Assembly (NCBI GenBank): GCA_035559775.1
Contig: DATMAU010000023.1
Coordinates: 1-64,000, forward strand
Length of the DNA stretch: 64,000 bases
Source of the DNA: AG1 sp035559775
Lineage (GTDB): Archaea > Thermoproteota > Thermoprotei_A > Sulfolobales > AG1
Direction of reading: 5' to 3'
Shown here one piece after another: positions 51,673-60,011 of this stretch. The first letter of the stretch is position 1. Each line of letters begins with the position of its first letter. The notes under the pieces were generated by a model that saw only the letters and a program-made list of their open reading frames with translations, had not been told where the DNA came from and ran no database searches. A program made the position numbers and the translations under genes.

Positions 51673-54585
51673 TTAGGTGTGTGCGAAGTCCGATAACCTC
51701 ATATGACCAGAGATCTCTTCCCACTCTATGCTCAGCGGTGCTAGTATCTGTTCAAAAGCAGATCTCAGGCTCTCTATGTATTTCTCCAGATCTATCTCGC
51801 TCACTTTCGCCAGCTGAACAGGCTTAACACCCTCCCTACCTCTCACCTTGACAAACAATATGTTATCTCCCTGGGAGATGCTCACACCCTCCCTGGCTAG
51901 CATTAGGGCTGCCTTTACATGCTGCGGCGTGTTCTTGGTATAGGATTCCAGGGGTTTTCCAAGAGTCATTTTAAAGCTCAGCTGATCTAAAGTATATTCC
52001 TTATCCCTCAGCTTTCTATATATATCCTGGAGTATATCTCTAAGCCAGCTTGATATCCTCATTATATCCTGGGGCGTCTCTATAGATCCAAGCTTGCCCA
52101 CGGCCTCGGCAAATGCTTCTTTAACAAACTCAGGCACGTGTTTCTTCTTACCAACAAGCCCCTTTATATCAACAGAACTGTCTTGAAGAACCCCTAGGTA
52201 GTTTTTCTTGAGCGAGAACGCTACAAACCTATACCTCTTATCCACCTCTAACTCTAGCCCGAAGTTCTCATAGATCCAGCTTCTAAGCCTATCAAGCTTC
52301 CCCGGATCGGGCGACCATATGAATAGAGAATCAGTATCGCCATAGAGCACCATTAACCCTAGCTCTTCTGCCTTCTTAAGGCTCCTGGTTATTATCATCC
52401 TACCAATAGCTGTCACACTCTCGGCCACTGGCAATGCGTAGAGTGGGAACTTCTCGTGCCCAAATACACCGTAGGATGCGTTTATATATACCTTCATAGC
52501 CCTCTGAACCACATCGTACCAGTTTCTCAGCTCCTCTGGCACCGATTTATCCTTAGCCTTTCTCTTATAGATCTTTACCCTGAAGTCCCTTAAAAGGCCT
52601 ATCATAACAGATGTTATCCCAACCCTGTCCATGCATACCTGGTGTATCTCGTTACCACTCTCATCAGCTATAGGTTCTAGCTTGCTACACATACCTTCCG
52701 GAGGATCTACGGTCTCGTAGCTCAGGTTCCACCTCTTAATTATACTAGGGTACAGCGATGCGTAGTCAGCGACAACCACATCGAAGAATACCCCTTGTGG
52801 TGGGTCGATCACTATTGCCCCGGCGTATTTCTTACCCTTTATAATCGCCTCTGTAGCTTTTCTGGATTTCTTGATAGATAGATCTACCTCTGAGGGTATC
52901 AAATACCCCTTGGATCTGTGTTCCCAGTAAAAGAGATTCTTGATCCATGTGGATACCTGGGTTCTTGTAACGTCCTCCAACCCGAGCTTGCTTATCCTCA
53001 TGAGAAGTGTTACTAGTTTCCATAGAAGCTCGTTCGAATATGTTGTAAGCTCTATTGTTAGCTGTGCATCCCTCAAGTTATATCTAGCCAGCTCATCAAT
53101 GCTCATGGAACCAACACCCTCCTCATTAGCCAGCTTCCCCTTCCCTAGAAGGGCCTGTGCAACAGCATCGAGCGTGTGCTCCTTATATTTACCCTCGAAT
53201 GCGTAGTTCTGTATAGCCTTGTTCTTGAAAAATCTGTATAGATCTATATGGAGGGCGTGTTTGAAAGTAGCGTGGGTCTCTCTAATCACTATCGGTATTT
53301 GTTCTTTCTGAAGACCCAGTTTCCTAGATCTTGTGTAGAGATAGGGTAGGTCGAAGTTATCACCGTTGAATGTGACTATAACAGGGTATCTCGCTATCTC
53401 TCTATAGAGGGCTACTACGAGGCTTCTCTCATCGCTGAAAACCTTTACCTCTATACCTTCTTTCTCGATCTCTCTGAGAGCTCTTAACTCTTCTCCATCG
53501 CCTCTCTTAAGGAGCAGTACCTTGCATTTCCCACTATTATCGCATATAGCTGCACTTATTATCGGGTATTCCGCCGCCTCTGGCTTGGGAATCCTGCCCT
53601 TTGTTGGTGTGTATACCTCTATATCTAATGATGCCCTCTTAACCCTTGGTGGCGGTGCCTCGAATATTGGATACCATTTAATAGCTGTCTCTCTCACGTA
53701 TTCGGGCTCGCTGCTAAAGATCTCTGCGATCTCTTCCCTAACCTTATCCATATCTATGCTTACTATCGGGTCAAACCTAGAGCCCTTTACCCTATATTTC
53801 ATCCCCGGTGTCAGCTGGTTGTCATATATGTAGTTATGATGATACTTTATATTAGCCTCCCATGTCTTTGGATACCTGTCTCTGAGTCTTCTAACCATGA
53901 GAGGGTCTCTCACAACTATTTTTGTGAGCATTACCTTCCTATTAGATAGAAGATCGAATTTCTCGACCCTGTATATATCAACAACATCCTGACTCCTCCC
54001 AGCTATCTCCCTTGCCTTCTCAGGATCAAGATCTACTAGAAAGTAGGGTCTATGTCCCGTCTTATCATAGACCTTATATAGCTTCCCATCCTCCTCAACA
54101 TAAACATAGATCACGGCTTTAGACACTGATCCGTCGTATGATACCTCCATTATATAGCCCTCCAGATCTACCGCCTCCTGGATCTCGAACAACCCGGGAT
54201 CGAGATCCAAGGTGTCGTGAACAATACCAGGTGCGTCAGGGATCATCGCAGGATCTTCAGCATCACCATACCTAGAGCCCGTCTTGTTTTGATTCTGATA
54301 ATGGGCCATAACACTGGGGTTTTCGCCCGTGTGAGCACTATTACTTACAGTATCAACGCTTACAGGGCTTCTCTGTACTAAATATAGGTCAAGACCGGAT
54401 TGTCTTCTAATGTCACGCTTATCGTGTTTATTATGTTGCTCGTTACCACCGCTAGATCGTCTATCGGTTTCAGCAAAACGCGGATCTAGATCCTCGGTAT
54501 TCTTAGCTAACCGTTTCTCCTTACTATAATATCTAAGAAGCCCCTTATCCTCATTATGCCTTCTCATATAACCATGATCCCCCAT
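51673..54585 (-). CDS. polB1: Family B DNA polymerase I (PolB1)
   Basis: 970 residues. Exonuclease motifs SLDIEVYTP (about 320), VTFNGDNFDLPYLY (404-417) and YNLRDAQLT (502-510) and polymerase motifs ADYASLYPSI (606-615), KVYINASYGVFG (698-709) and LYGDTDSLF (747-755) are intact, so both proofreading and polymerisation are expected. The first about 125 residues are very polar, Asp/Arg/Asn/His-rich and low in hydrophobics, and precede the usual N-terminal domain; this makes the protein longer than the well-studied Sulfolobus PolB1 (882 residues). Internal ATG codons, such as one at residue 7, do not remove this tail. Confidence 0.95.
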   Translation of the reverse strand: MGDHGYMRRHNEDKGLLRYYSKEKRLAKNTEDLDPRFAETDRRSSGGNEQHNKHDKRDIRRQSGLDLYLVQRSPVSVDTVSNSAHTGENPSVMAHYQNQNKTGSRYGDAEDPAMIPDAPGIVHDTLDLDPGLFEIQEAVDLEGYIMEVSYDGSVSKAVIYVYVEEDGKLYKVYDKTGHRPYFLVDLDPEKAREIAGRSQDVVDIYRVEKFDLLSNRKVMLTKIVVRDPLMVRRLRDRYPKTWEANIKYHHNYIYDNQLTPGMKYRVKGSRFDPIVSIDMDKVREEIAEIFSSEPEYVRETAIKWYPIFEAPPPRVKRASLDIEVYTPTKGRIPKPEAAEYPIISAAICDNSGKCKVLLLKRGDGEELRALREIEKEGIEVKVFSDERSLVVALYREIARYPVIVTFNGDNFDLPYLYTRSRKLGLQKEQIPIVIRETHATFKHALHIDLYRFFKNKAIQNYAFEGKYKEHTLDAVAQALLGKGKLANEEGVGSMSIDELARYNLRDAQLTIELTTYSNELLWKLVTLLMRISKLGLEDVTRTQVSTWIKNLFYWEHRSKGYLIPSEVDLSIKKSRKATEAIIKGKKYAGAIVIDPPQGVFFDVVVADYASLYPSIIKRWNLSYETVDPPEGMCSKLEPIADESGNEIHQVCMDRVGITSVMIGLLRDFRVKIYKRKAKDKSVPEELRNWYDVVQRAMKVYINASYGVFGHEKFPLYALPVAESVTAIGRMIITRSLKKAEELGLMVLYGDTDSLFIWSPDPGKLDRLRSWIYENFGLELEVDKRYRFVAFSLKKNYLGVLQDSSVDIKGLVGKKKHVPEFVKEAFAEAVGKLGSIETPQDIMRISSWLRDILQDIYRKLRDKEYTLDQLSFKMTLGKPLESYTKNTPQHVKAALMLAREGVSISQGDNILFVKVRGREGVKPVQLAKVSEIDLEKYIESLRSAFEQILAPLSIEWEEISGHMRLSDFAHT

Positions 54586-55132
54586 TATAAGGCTCCATAA
54601 CCTCTCTACATAATGATTACGGGAAAAAGTATTAATGCTCTTAGTCCGGCTATTTTACTTCGTAATATCTACACAGTATTACCGGAAGTGATCAAAAATG
54701 TGGAGCCTGTGAGAGTAGCTAAGGACATGTTTGGGATAGCATATTATCCTATATCTCTATTGCTTGCCTCCAGATATTTATCGAGATTCTTTGTCCCGCA
54801 TCTAGTATATAAACAAAAGCCTGTGGAGAAGTAATATGATCATTAATTAAAAAGAAACTGTTTCTAACGATGCTCATATCAGAGAAGCCTGGGTAGCTAT
54901 AGGTTATAGCTAGGTGGGTTGTGTTATGATCCTGATCACTGATCGATCGTGTTATGCCTTTAACCAAGCCTCGTTCCTGTCTTCTGATAGCTTCTTGTCT
55001 AAGGCTCGAATCTTAAAGTAGGATCTCGGATCGATACTGCTTAGAGCTTGCTAGCCTCGTCTATGACCGAGCTTGTGGCTATATATGGCTAATGATCTTC
55101 GTTGGATGGCGAAGCTGTTTAGAATCTTTGTA
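54586..55132. other. 547-base gap upstream of polB1
   Basis: It must hold the polB1 promoter. Two open frames (54613-54834 plus, 73 codons; 54749-54967 minus, 72 codons) overlap each other and have no ribosome binding site or recognisable product; I do not call them. No RNA is recognised. Confidence 0.3.
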
Positions 55133-55501
55133 TCATCTTTTTTGCTCTTTCAGAATGGAGAGAGCCTCTTCTAATAGCTCCTTCTTTATCCGCCTATCAA
55201 AAACTATAAGGATTCTCCTCTTGTTACCTATTCTAGTCAATTTAACCCTATCTATAACCACCCTTCCTTTTATTAGGTCGCTCTCACCTTTTACTGGCAC
55301 TAGATATTCTTTGAACTTCCTCACTGAGTATCTATAACTCTCATCGAAGTTCTCTATAATTCTCAATGTGTCCTGGATATCGCTTGTCACATATCCGAGA
55401 CGGTCTGTTAATATGTTGAGGATTTTCTCTGCATCATCGAGATCCAGATCTATGCAGGGATATCCGAGACAGTCGCTTACCATAGGTTCTTCGCTGTGCA
55501 T
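55133..55501 (-). CDS. Small conserved-looking protein, unknown
   Basis: 122 residues from the ATG at 55501, which has an excellent GGAGGAG ribosome binding site; the frame also opens with a TTG at 55516 that lies inside that site. The product is soluble, acidic then basic: DLDLDDAEKILNILTDRLG, then VVIDRVKLTRIGNKRRILIV and DRRIKKELLEEALSILKEQK. No family recognised. The good start signal supports it as real. Confidence 0.6.
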   Translation of the reverse strand: MHSEEPMVSDCLGYPCIDLDLDDAEKILNILTDRLGYVTSDIQDTLRIIENFDESYRYSVRKFKEYLVPVKGESDLIKGRVVIDRVKLTRIGNKRRILIVFDRRIKKELLEEALSILKEQKR

Positions 55502-55650
55502 TAAAAGCTCCTCCAACTATTGTTTGTCCCTAGATTTTTAGTTTTCACTGCTAGATATCTCCATTTAGCCTATACTAGAGTAAAGATCTCTATGGTTCCA
55601 TTGAATACTGTGTTATAATGGTTAAAATTCTAGATGTTTGTCATTATGAT

Positions 55651-55869
55651 TCATTTTCTAACGATAGCCTCTATACCCGGGCTCTTTTTGACTAGCCTTG
55701 GGTAGTCTTTCTTGATCTCTGTCACCAGCTCCATGTCTCCTCTATCTGGCTCGTCATTCCTAACGATGCTTGGTAGGATTCCTTTCTCTGTTACCAGTAT
55801 TTCTGGATCTAGTTCAAAAAACATAACTCCCCCATCTATATTCACGATAATACCTCTATACCGTGACAT
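55651..55869 (-). CDS. Small protein, unknown
   Basis: 72 residues from an ATG at 55869 (SRYRGIIVNIDGGVMFFELD); a GTG at 55887 would add six residues and GGGAG lies between the two. The sequence is beta-rich at the start then charged (DYPRLVKKSPGIEAIVRK). Not recognised. It and the 122-residue protein share orientation and may be one transcript. Confidence 0.45.
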   Translation of the reverse strand: MSRYRGIIVNIDGGVMFFELDPEILVTEKGILPSIVRNDEPDRGDMELVTEIKKDYPRLVKKSPGIEAIVRK

Positions 55870-55980
55870 CGACACTCCGACTCCCACATAATAATATTGT
55901 TAAAATCTATTTAAGCTTAAGCGGTCTAGTTTATGTTAGATCCAAAATGTATAAAAAAATACCGCCTATGTATAAACCAG

Positions 55981-56499
55981 TTATAATATCTTCCTCTCTC
56001 TTAGAAGAGCTATGAAGCTCCTCATCCACTCAGGCTCGTCAGGCGGGTATCTAGCAGAAACCAGATTGCCATCAACCACTGCAGGGCTATCGATCCATAT
56101 TCCCCCAGCTGCTATTACATCATCCTTCACACCCCACCAGCTAGTAAGCCTTCTACCCCTCACTACACCTGCACTTATAAGAACCTGGGGTCCGTGGCAT
56201 ATAGTTGCAACTGGCTTATCTTCCTTAAAGAATCTTCTAACTATCTCGAGGGCTTCCGCTTCAAGCCTAACCCTCTCCGGAGCTCTGCCACCAGGTATTA
56301 CGAGTATATCGAAGTCCTGTTTAACAGCTTCCTTGAAGGACATGTTTGCCCTTACTTTATAGCCAGCTTTACCCGCTATCTCCCCTTGTTGGGGTGCCGC
56401 TATTATAACATCGATCCCGAGCTCTTGTAGCCTGTAGTAAGGGTATAGGAGCTCTATGTCTTCAAAACCGTCTGCCGATATTATTAAGGCTCTTACCAA
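55981..56499 (-). CDS. DJ-1/PfpI family protein
   Basis: 172 residues. The nucleophile elbow is VATICHGPQVLISAG (Cys about 101, His beside it), with GFEDIELLYPYYRLQE and FDILVIPGGRAPERVR as the other conserved blocks. PfpI-type enzymes act as proteases or, in later work, as deglycase/glyoxalase-like stress proteins. The TTG start has GGTGAT seven bases upstream. No partner nearby. Confidence 0.9.
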   Translation of the reverse strand: MVRALIISADGFEDIELLYPYYRLQELGIDVIIAAPQQGEIAGKAGYKVRANMSFKEAVKQDFDILVIPGGRAPERVRLEAEALEIVRRFFKEDKPVATICHGPQVLISAGVVRGRRLTSWWGVKDDVIAAGGIWIDSPAVVDGNLVSARYPPDEPEWMRSFIALLRERKIL

Positions 56500-56560
56500 A
56501 CCATCACCACTGACTATCTGTTTAAAAGGGGTATAAGTCTTATCGATCTCTCTATATACA

Positions 56561-56738
56561 GGGGTCGGGTTTCATAGCGGTCGATATTTTTGGTATCAAC
56601 CGCTCTTCCCTTGGCTTCATGGGCCTCAGGGCTCCCTTCATTGGATCCCATATCATTGGCCTCCACCCATTCAGGGTGACCCCGGCCCCATAGTTTGTCT
56701 CCGACTCATCGCTGTGGAGAGAGACCCCCACATCCTGG
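56561..56738 (-). ncRNA. Solo tnpB-3'-end (omega-RNA-like) locus, copy B
   Basis: Inverse match to 42011-42202. Read on the minus strand one frame stays open as DVGVSLHSDESETNYGAGVT and on through LNGWRPMIWDPMKGALRPMK to PREERL, resembling a TnpB C-terminal tail; the next part (DTKNIDRYETRPL) is in another frame. The terminal hairpin at 56576-56604 (AGCGGTTGATA with TATCGACCGCT) is paired over 11 positions, and the base differences from copy A mostly keep pairing. No nuclease gene is attached. A weak TATA-like TTTATAGG lies about 60 bases upstream of the block. Confidence 0.6.
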
Positions 56739-56947
56739 ATCTATTGCAAAATACACAGAGCTTATACAGTGTTCCCATAGAATTACGATCAAATATCAGC
56801 CCCTATAAACCCTCATGAAACAAGAAACTGTTGGCTACTGCTATCTCTATTATCCCGAGTCACTTGACTTTTTATATTTGTAGGAGTTATTTAGAGTCCT
56901 TGATTAATATGGTTTTGGCTATTATTTAGTCTCCGCATCGACTCTCA

Positions 56948-57084
56948 ATGGCGATGAGCGTGTTGTTCCAAACCATCGAGAAAGCGATCTTAAAGTAGAT
57001 AAGGCCGTATGCCTTTGGGCTAAAAGCGGACCACGAGCCCATGGGGATCAAAAGGCCCCTGTGGTGGACGTCCAGGGACAAAGG
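56948..57084 (+). mobile_element. Fragment of the first tnpB element (3' end only)
   Basis: This matches the end of the 9010-10518 element in plus orientation: AAGCGGACCACGAGCCCATG aligns with the coding for TAAHEP, then GGGGATCAAAAGGCCCCTGT with GIKRSLW, ending GTCCAGGGACAAAGG where the full copies have TCCAGGGACAAACGG. The hairpin homologous to 9082-9109 is present (CCATGGGG with CCCCTGTGG). The upstream part of the element is missing. It ends 58 bases before the PCNA2 start. Confidence 0.7.
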
Positions 57085-57142
57085 CTATATGCTGTGGCTT
57101 GTTATTTATTGGTATGCTTATCTACTATCTATTGGTGGGCTT

Positions 57143-57901
57143 ATGAGCTTCAATATAAGGTTTCTCGATGCCAGGGTGTGGCGTTATTCCTTATCAGCTG
57201 TCGCAGATCTCGTGGATGTCGGGTCTTTCAGGGTCTCTGAAGATGGGTTTAGGATAAGGGCTATGGATCCAAGCCATGTTGCGTTAATAGAGTTCTCGAT
57301 CCCTAGGGAGGGTTTCGAGATCTTTGAGGTTGAGGGCGAGGCGAACGTGCCGATCAGCATTGAGGCTGTATCAAAGATTCTTAAGAGGGCTAGTAAGAGG
57401 GATGAGCTGATCATAGGGTATGATGGTAAGGGTGCGTGGGTCTCGCTAGCTACTCCCCATGGTTTTGAGCGAAGATTCTCCGTACCAGTCCTGCACGGCT
57501 CGGCCGTAGAGGAGGTTCCAGAGCTTAAAATAGATTTCCCTGTCGATGTAAGTATGCATCCTCAGGTTTTTTACTCATCATATAAGATCATCTCAGAGAT
57601 CGGTGAGGTGCTTACCCTGCAATCAACCCCTGAGGGGGTTAAGATCACGGGATCCTCTGAGCTGGCCGAAGCAGAGATCCTGCTGACAAAGGATACGGGA
57701 GGCCTTATAGAGCATAGCCACAGCAGTGATAATATGGAGAGAGCTTCCTATACAATCGATTATTTCGACAAGGTTGCCAAGGCAAGCTCTATTGCTGAGG
57801 AAGCATTAATAGCATTTGGCAGTGATAAGCCCTGCAAGGTTACCCTCTCAATGCCACGGGGAGCTAGGCTTGTCCTCTACGTCGCGCCGAGATCAGAGTA
57901 A
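57143..57901 (+). CDS. pcn: DNA polymerase sliding clamp (PCNA subunit 2)
   Basis: 252 residues from the ATG at 57143, with a GGTGGG ribosome binding site just upstream. The frame is open to 57041, but the extra 34 residues begin GIKRPLWWTSRDKGYM, which is the tail of the tnpB fragment and not part of PCNA. The product has the PCNA pattern: FNIRFLDARVWRYSLSAVAD, FRIRAMDPSHVALIEFSI, then ASYTIDYFDKVAKASSIAEE and GARLVLYVAPRS. It differs clearly from the PCNA at 50748-51500. Only 16 bases separate it from priS, so the two are co-transcribed. Confidence 0.93.
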   Translation: MSFNIRFLDARVWRYSLSAVADLVDVGSFRVSEDGFRIRAMDPSHVALIEFSIPREGFEIFEVEGEANVPISIEAVSKILKRASKRDELIIGYDGKGAWVSLATPHGFERRFSVPVLHGSAVEEVPELKIDFPVDVSMHPQVFYSSYKIISEIGEVLTLQSTPEGVKITGSSELAEAEILLTKDTGGLIEHSHSSDNMERASYTIDYFDKVAKASSIAEEALIAFGSDKPCKVTLSMPRGARLVLYVAPRSE

Positions 57902-57917
57902 TAGTGATAAGATTTTA

Positions 57918-59057
57918 ATGGATCTCCTCTCAAGATACTATTCAAAAGCGGATCTAAAGCTCCCAAGCGATATGGAGTTCAGGGAGTTCGCTGTACAGCC
58001 TTTCAGCTCTGCTAGCTATGTTAGGCATCTATCCTTCAGATCTCCGGAAGAGCTTAGACAATACCTAGTCCGGAGACCGCCTCTCCACCTCTACTACTCA
58101 TCAGCAGTATACCTCCAACCCTCAGCACCGTCAATGGATGAGAAGGGCTGGAGAGGCTCAGATCTATTGTTCGATATAGATGCAGACCATATACCAGGCT
58201 GCTCTGTTCAGAAGCTCTACTACTGCCCTGGGGATAGCGAGCTGACAAGGGAGCATCCTGGGGCTAGGTGCTCCTCAAGTGGAGAGGTGTCCGAGGTAGA
58301 GATAATAGATCCACAGTGTATAGGGCTAGCTATAAGACAGACGGTAATGTTGTCAGAAGCCCTTGTTGAGGAGCTAGGGATCTCGAGATCCTCGATGGAG
58401 ATCGCATTCTCCGGGAATAGGGGCTTCCATATCCACTGCTATGTTAAAGATGACCTGAGATCCCTTGGTAGGGAGGAAAGGAGAATCCTGGTCGAATATA
58501 TAAAGGGAACCGGCTTTTCGCCAGAAGCTTTCTATAAGGTCAAGGGTAGTAGGGCTAGAAAACCAATGATAATGCCGCCCAGAGCCGTAGACGGAGGAAT
58601 ACCATCGAGAATAGCGAGAACATATTTGAAAGAGGAGAGGGTTGTTGATAAAGATGTAAAAGAATATCTAACGGGCTCTCTACAGTCAATTAACAAGAAG
58701 ATCTTTGAGATGCTTAGTGACATATGGAGAAAGGATCTCTATGAAATCTATATAGATGAAAAGGTCACAATGGACGTATCCAGGCTCGTTAGGATACCGA
58801 ACTCCCTCAACGGCAAGACAGGGCTTAAAGCATACCCTGTAGATGCCACGAAGATAGAGTCTTTCGAACTAGGGCCCTGGCTCTCACCATTCGAGGATAT
58901 GAAGATGAAGATCAGGACAAGAGCAAGAATACCTAAGATAAACTTCTACGGCATAGAGTTCGAGGCAAACATAGAGGCATATTATGCAGTACAAGCGCCT
59001 CTAGCAATATTCCTCGCACTCAAAGGCATAGCAGATATAATAAGTATAATTAACTAA
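57918..59057 (+). CDS. priS: DNA primase small (catalytic) subunit
   Basis: 379 residues from the ATG at 57918; the frame is open to 57816 but that part overlaps PCNA2. The metal-binding Asp pair is in LLFDIDADHIPG, and AFSGNRGFHIHCYVKD is the SGxRGxH-type nucleotide-binding motif. A Cys/His cluster (CSVQKLYYCPG, GARCSS) is the zinc knuckle inserted between them. It makes RNA/DNA primers with PriL, which is not in the window. Its operon partner is PCNA2. Confidence 0.94.
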   Translation: MDLLSRYYSKADLKLPSDMEFREFAVQPFSSASYVRHLSFRSPEELRQYLVRRPPLHLYYSSAVYLQPSAPSMDEKGWRGSDLLFDIDADHIPGCSVQKLYYCPGDSELTREHPGARCSSSGEVSEVEIIDPQCIGLAIRQTVMLSEALVEELGISRSSMEIAFSGNRGFHIHCYVKDDLRSLGREERRILVEYIKGTGFSPEAFYKVKGSRARKPMIMPPRAVDGGIPSRIARTYLKEERVVDKDVKEYLTGSLQSINKKIFEMLSDIWRKDLYEIYIDEKVTMDVSRLVRIPNSLNGKTGLKAYPVDATKIESFELGPWLSPFEDMKMKIRTRARIPKINFYGIEFEANIEAYYAVQAPLAIFLALKGIADIISIIN

Positions 59058-59365
59058 CAAGCTCCTTTCTCTGGATTTTGGGTTCTTTCGCTATTCAGAG
59101 ATCCTCATTTAGCACAGTGATAGAGATCCTGGGAATTATGAGTGATCACTAATCTAACGAGACCTCTATCTAGTTAGTTCCTATAGATCTTGCTGCTTAG
59201 ATGAAACGCCGTTGACAAGCCAAACTCTGTAATAAACAAGCTATATTTGTCACCACCAGAGGTAGCTGAAAGTGATAGTGATCATGAGGGCCTAACTTGT
59301 TTGCAAAACATATATCGAATAACCCTGAGGGAACGGTGTTTTCTACCGAAGATCTGTAGGTTTAG
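59058..59365. other. Gap between priS and tRNA-Ala
   Basis: About 310 bases. No gene recognised. Only short AT-rich and ordinary sequence is seen. Confidence 0.25.
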
Positions 59366-59439
<74 letters not shown>

Positions 59440-60011
59440 TATCTAGATAGATATCCAACGGGATTATAATTATTAATCATTATCTACTCTCGGATTTCTG
59501 CTTATCTAGCAGTTTTAGCCCAGCTTACGGAAGTTTAGAAGTCCCTAGGCCAGCTTCGATCAACCCAAAGAAGTAAGCTTCCTATTATTTGTCTGATCCC
59601 TAGATCTTTAAATATCTCTTCTAATCTAAAATTTGACAAGACTTAGCACCAATAGACATGGGTTAACACCTTCTTAGCGCGTTAAAGCAGCCCAGTATGT
59701 TAAATTTTTATCTTAAATAGGGATACATCTGTTGATCTTTTTCATAGTCTCCCTTATTATTAGTTATGAAAAATCCATGAATTAAATGTTTAAAGAAAAT
59801 CAGCCCAAGCTTTACCGATTAGTATGTGTTTAAATGCGATCGTAGTGAGTTAGATTCGCTGGAAAAGGAGGCTGGTGAAGTTGCTGGGATCTAGTGCCTT
59901 TGTAATATCATAGATCAAAGCTTTAAGTCGTTTTAACATAAAAATGTAAATAGTTGCTGTCTTTCCTAATGATCTCACTATGAGCTTATTAACCCTTTTA
60001 ATAAAAATAAC
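59440..60011. other. 572-base gap between tRNA-Ala and the BMP operon
   Basis: The tRNA promoter is at about 59462-59478 (TTATAATTATTAA on the plus strand, 25-35 bases upstream of the tRNA 5' end). The rest is AT-rich. The promoter of the BMP operon must lie close to 59980-60000 (GCTTATTAACCCTTTTAAT), short of a clear choice. No gene recognised. Confidence 0.4.

Larger units (their letters stand above)
56500..57142. other. 643-base gap filled largely with two kinds of tnpB-end remnant
   Basis: 56561-56738 is copy B of the second family (minus strand) and 56948-57084 is a fragment of the first family (plus strand), both listed separately. Between and around them the DNA is AT-rich. The gap lies upstream of the PCNA2-priS pair. 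Confidence 0.5.

Noticed and set aside
54613..54967. Two overlapping open frames upstream of polB1
   Set aside because: They lie on opposite strands over the same DNA, have no ribosome binding site and show no family features.
57041..57142. N-terminal extension of the PCNA2 frame
   Set aside because: Its first residues match the TnpB tail, the clamp fold starts at 57143, and a ribosome binding site precedes that ATG.
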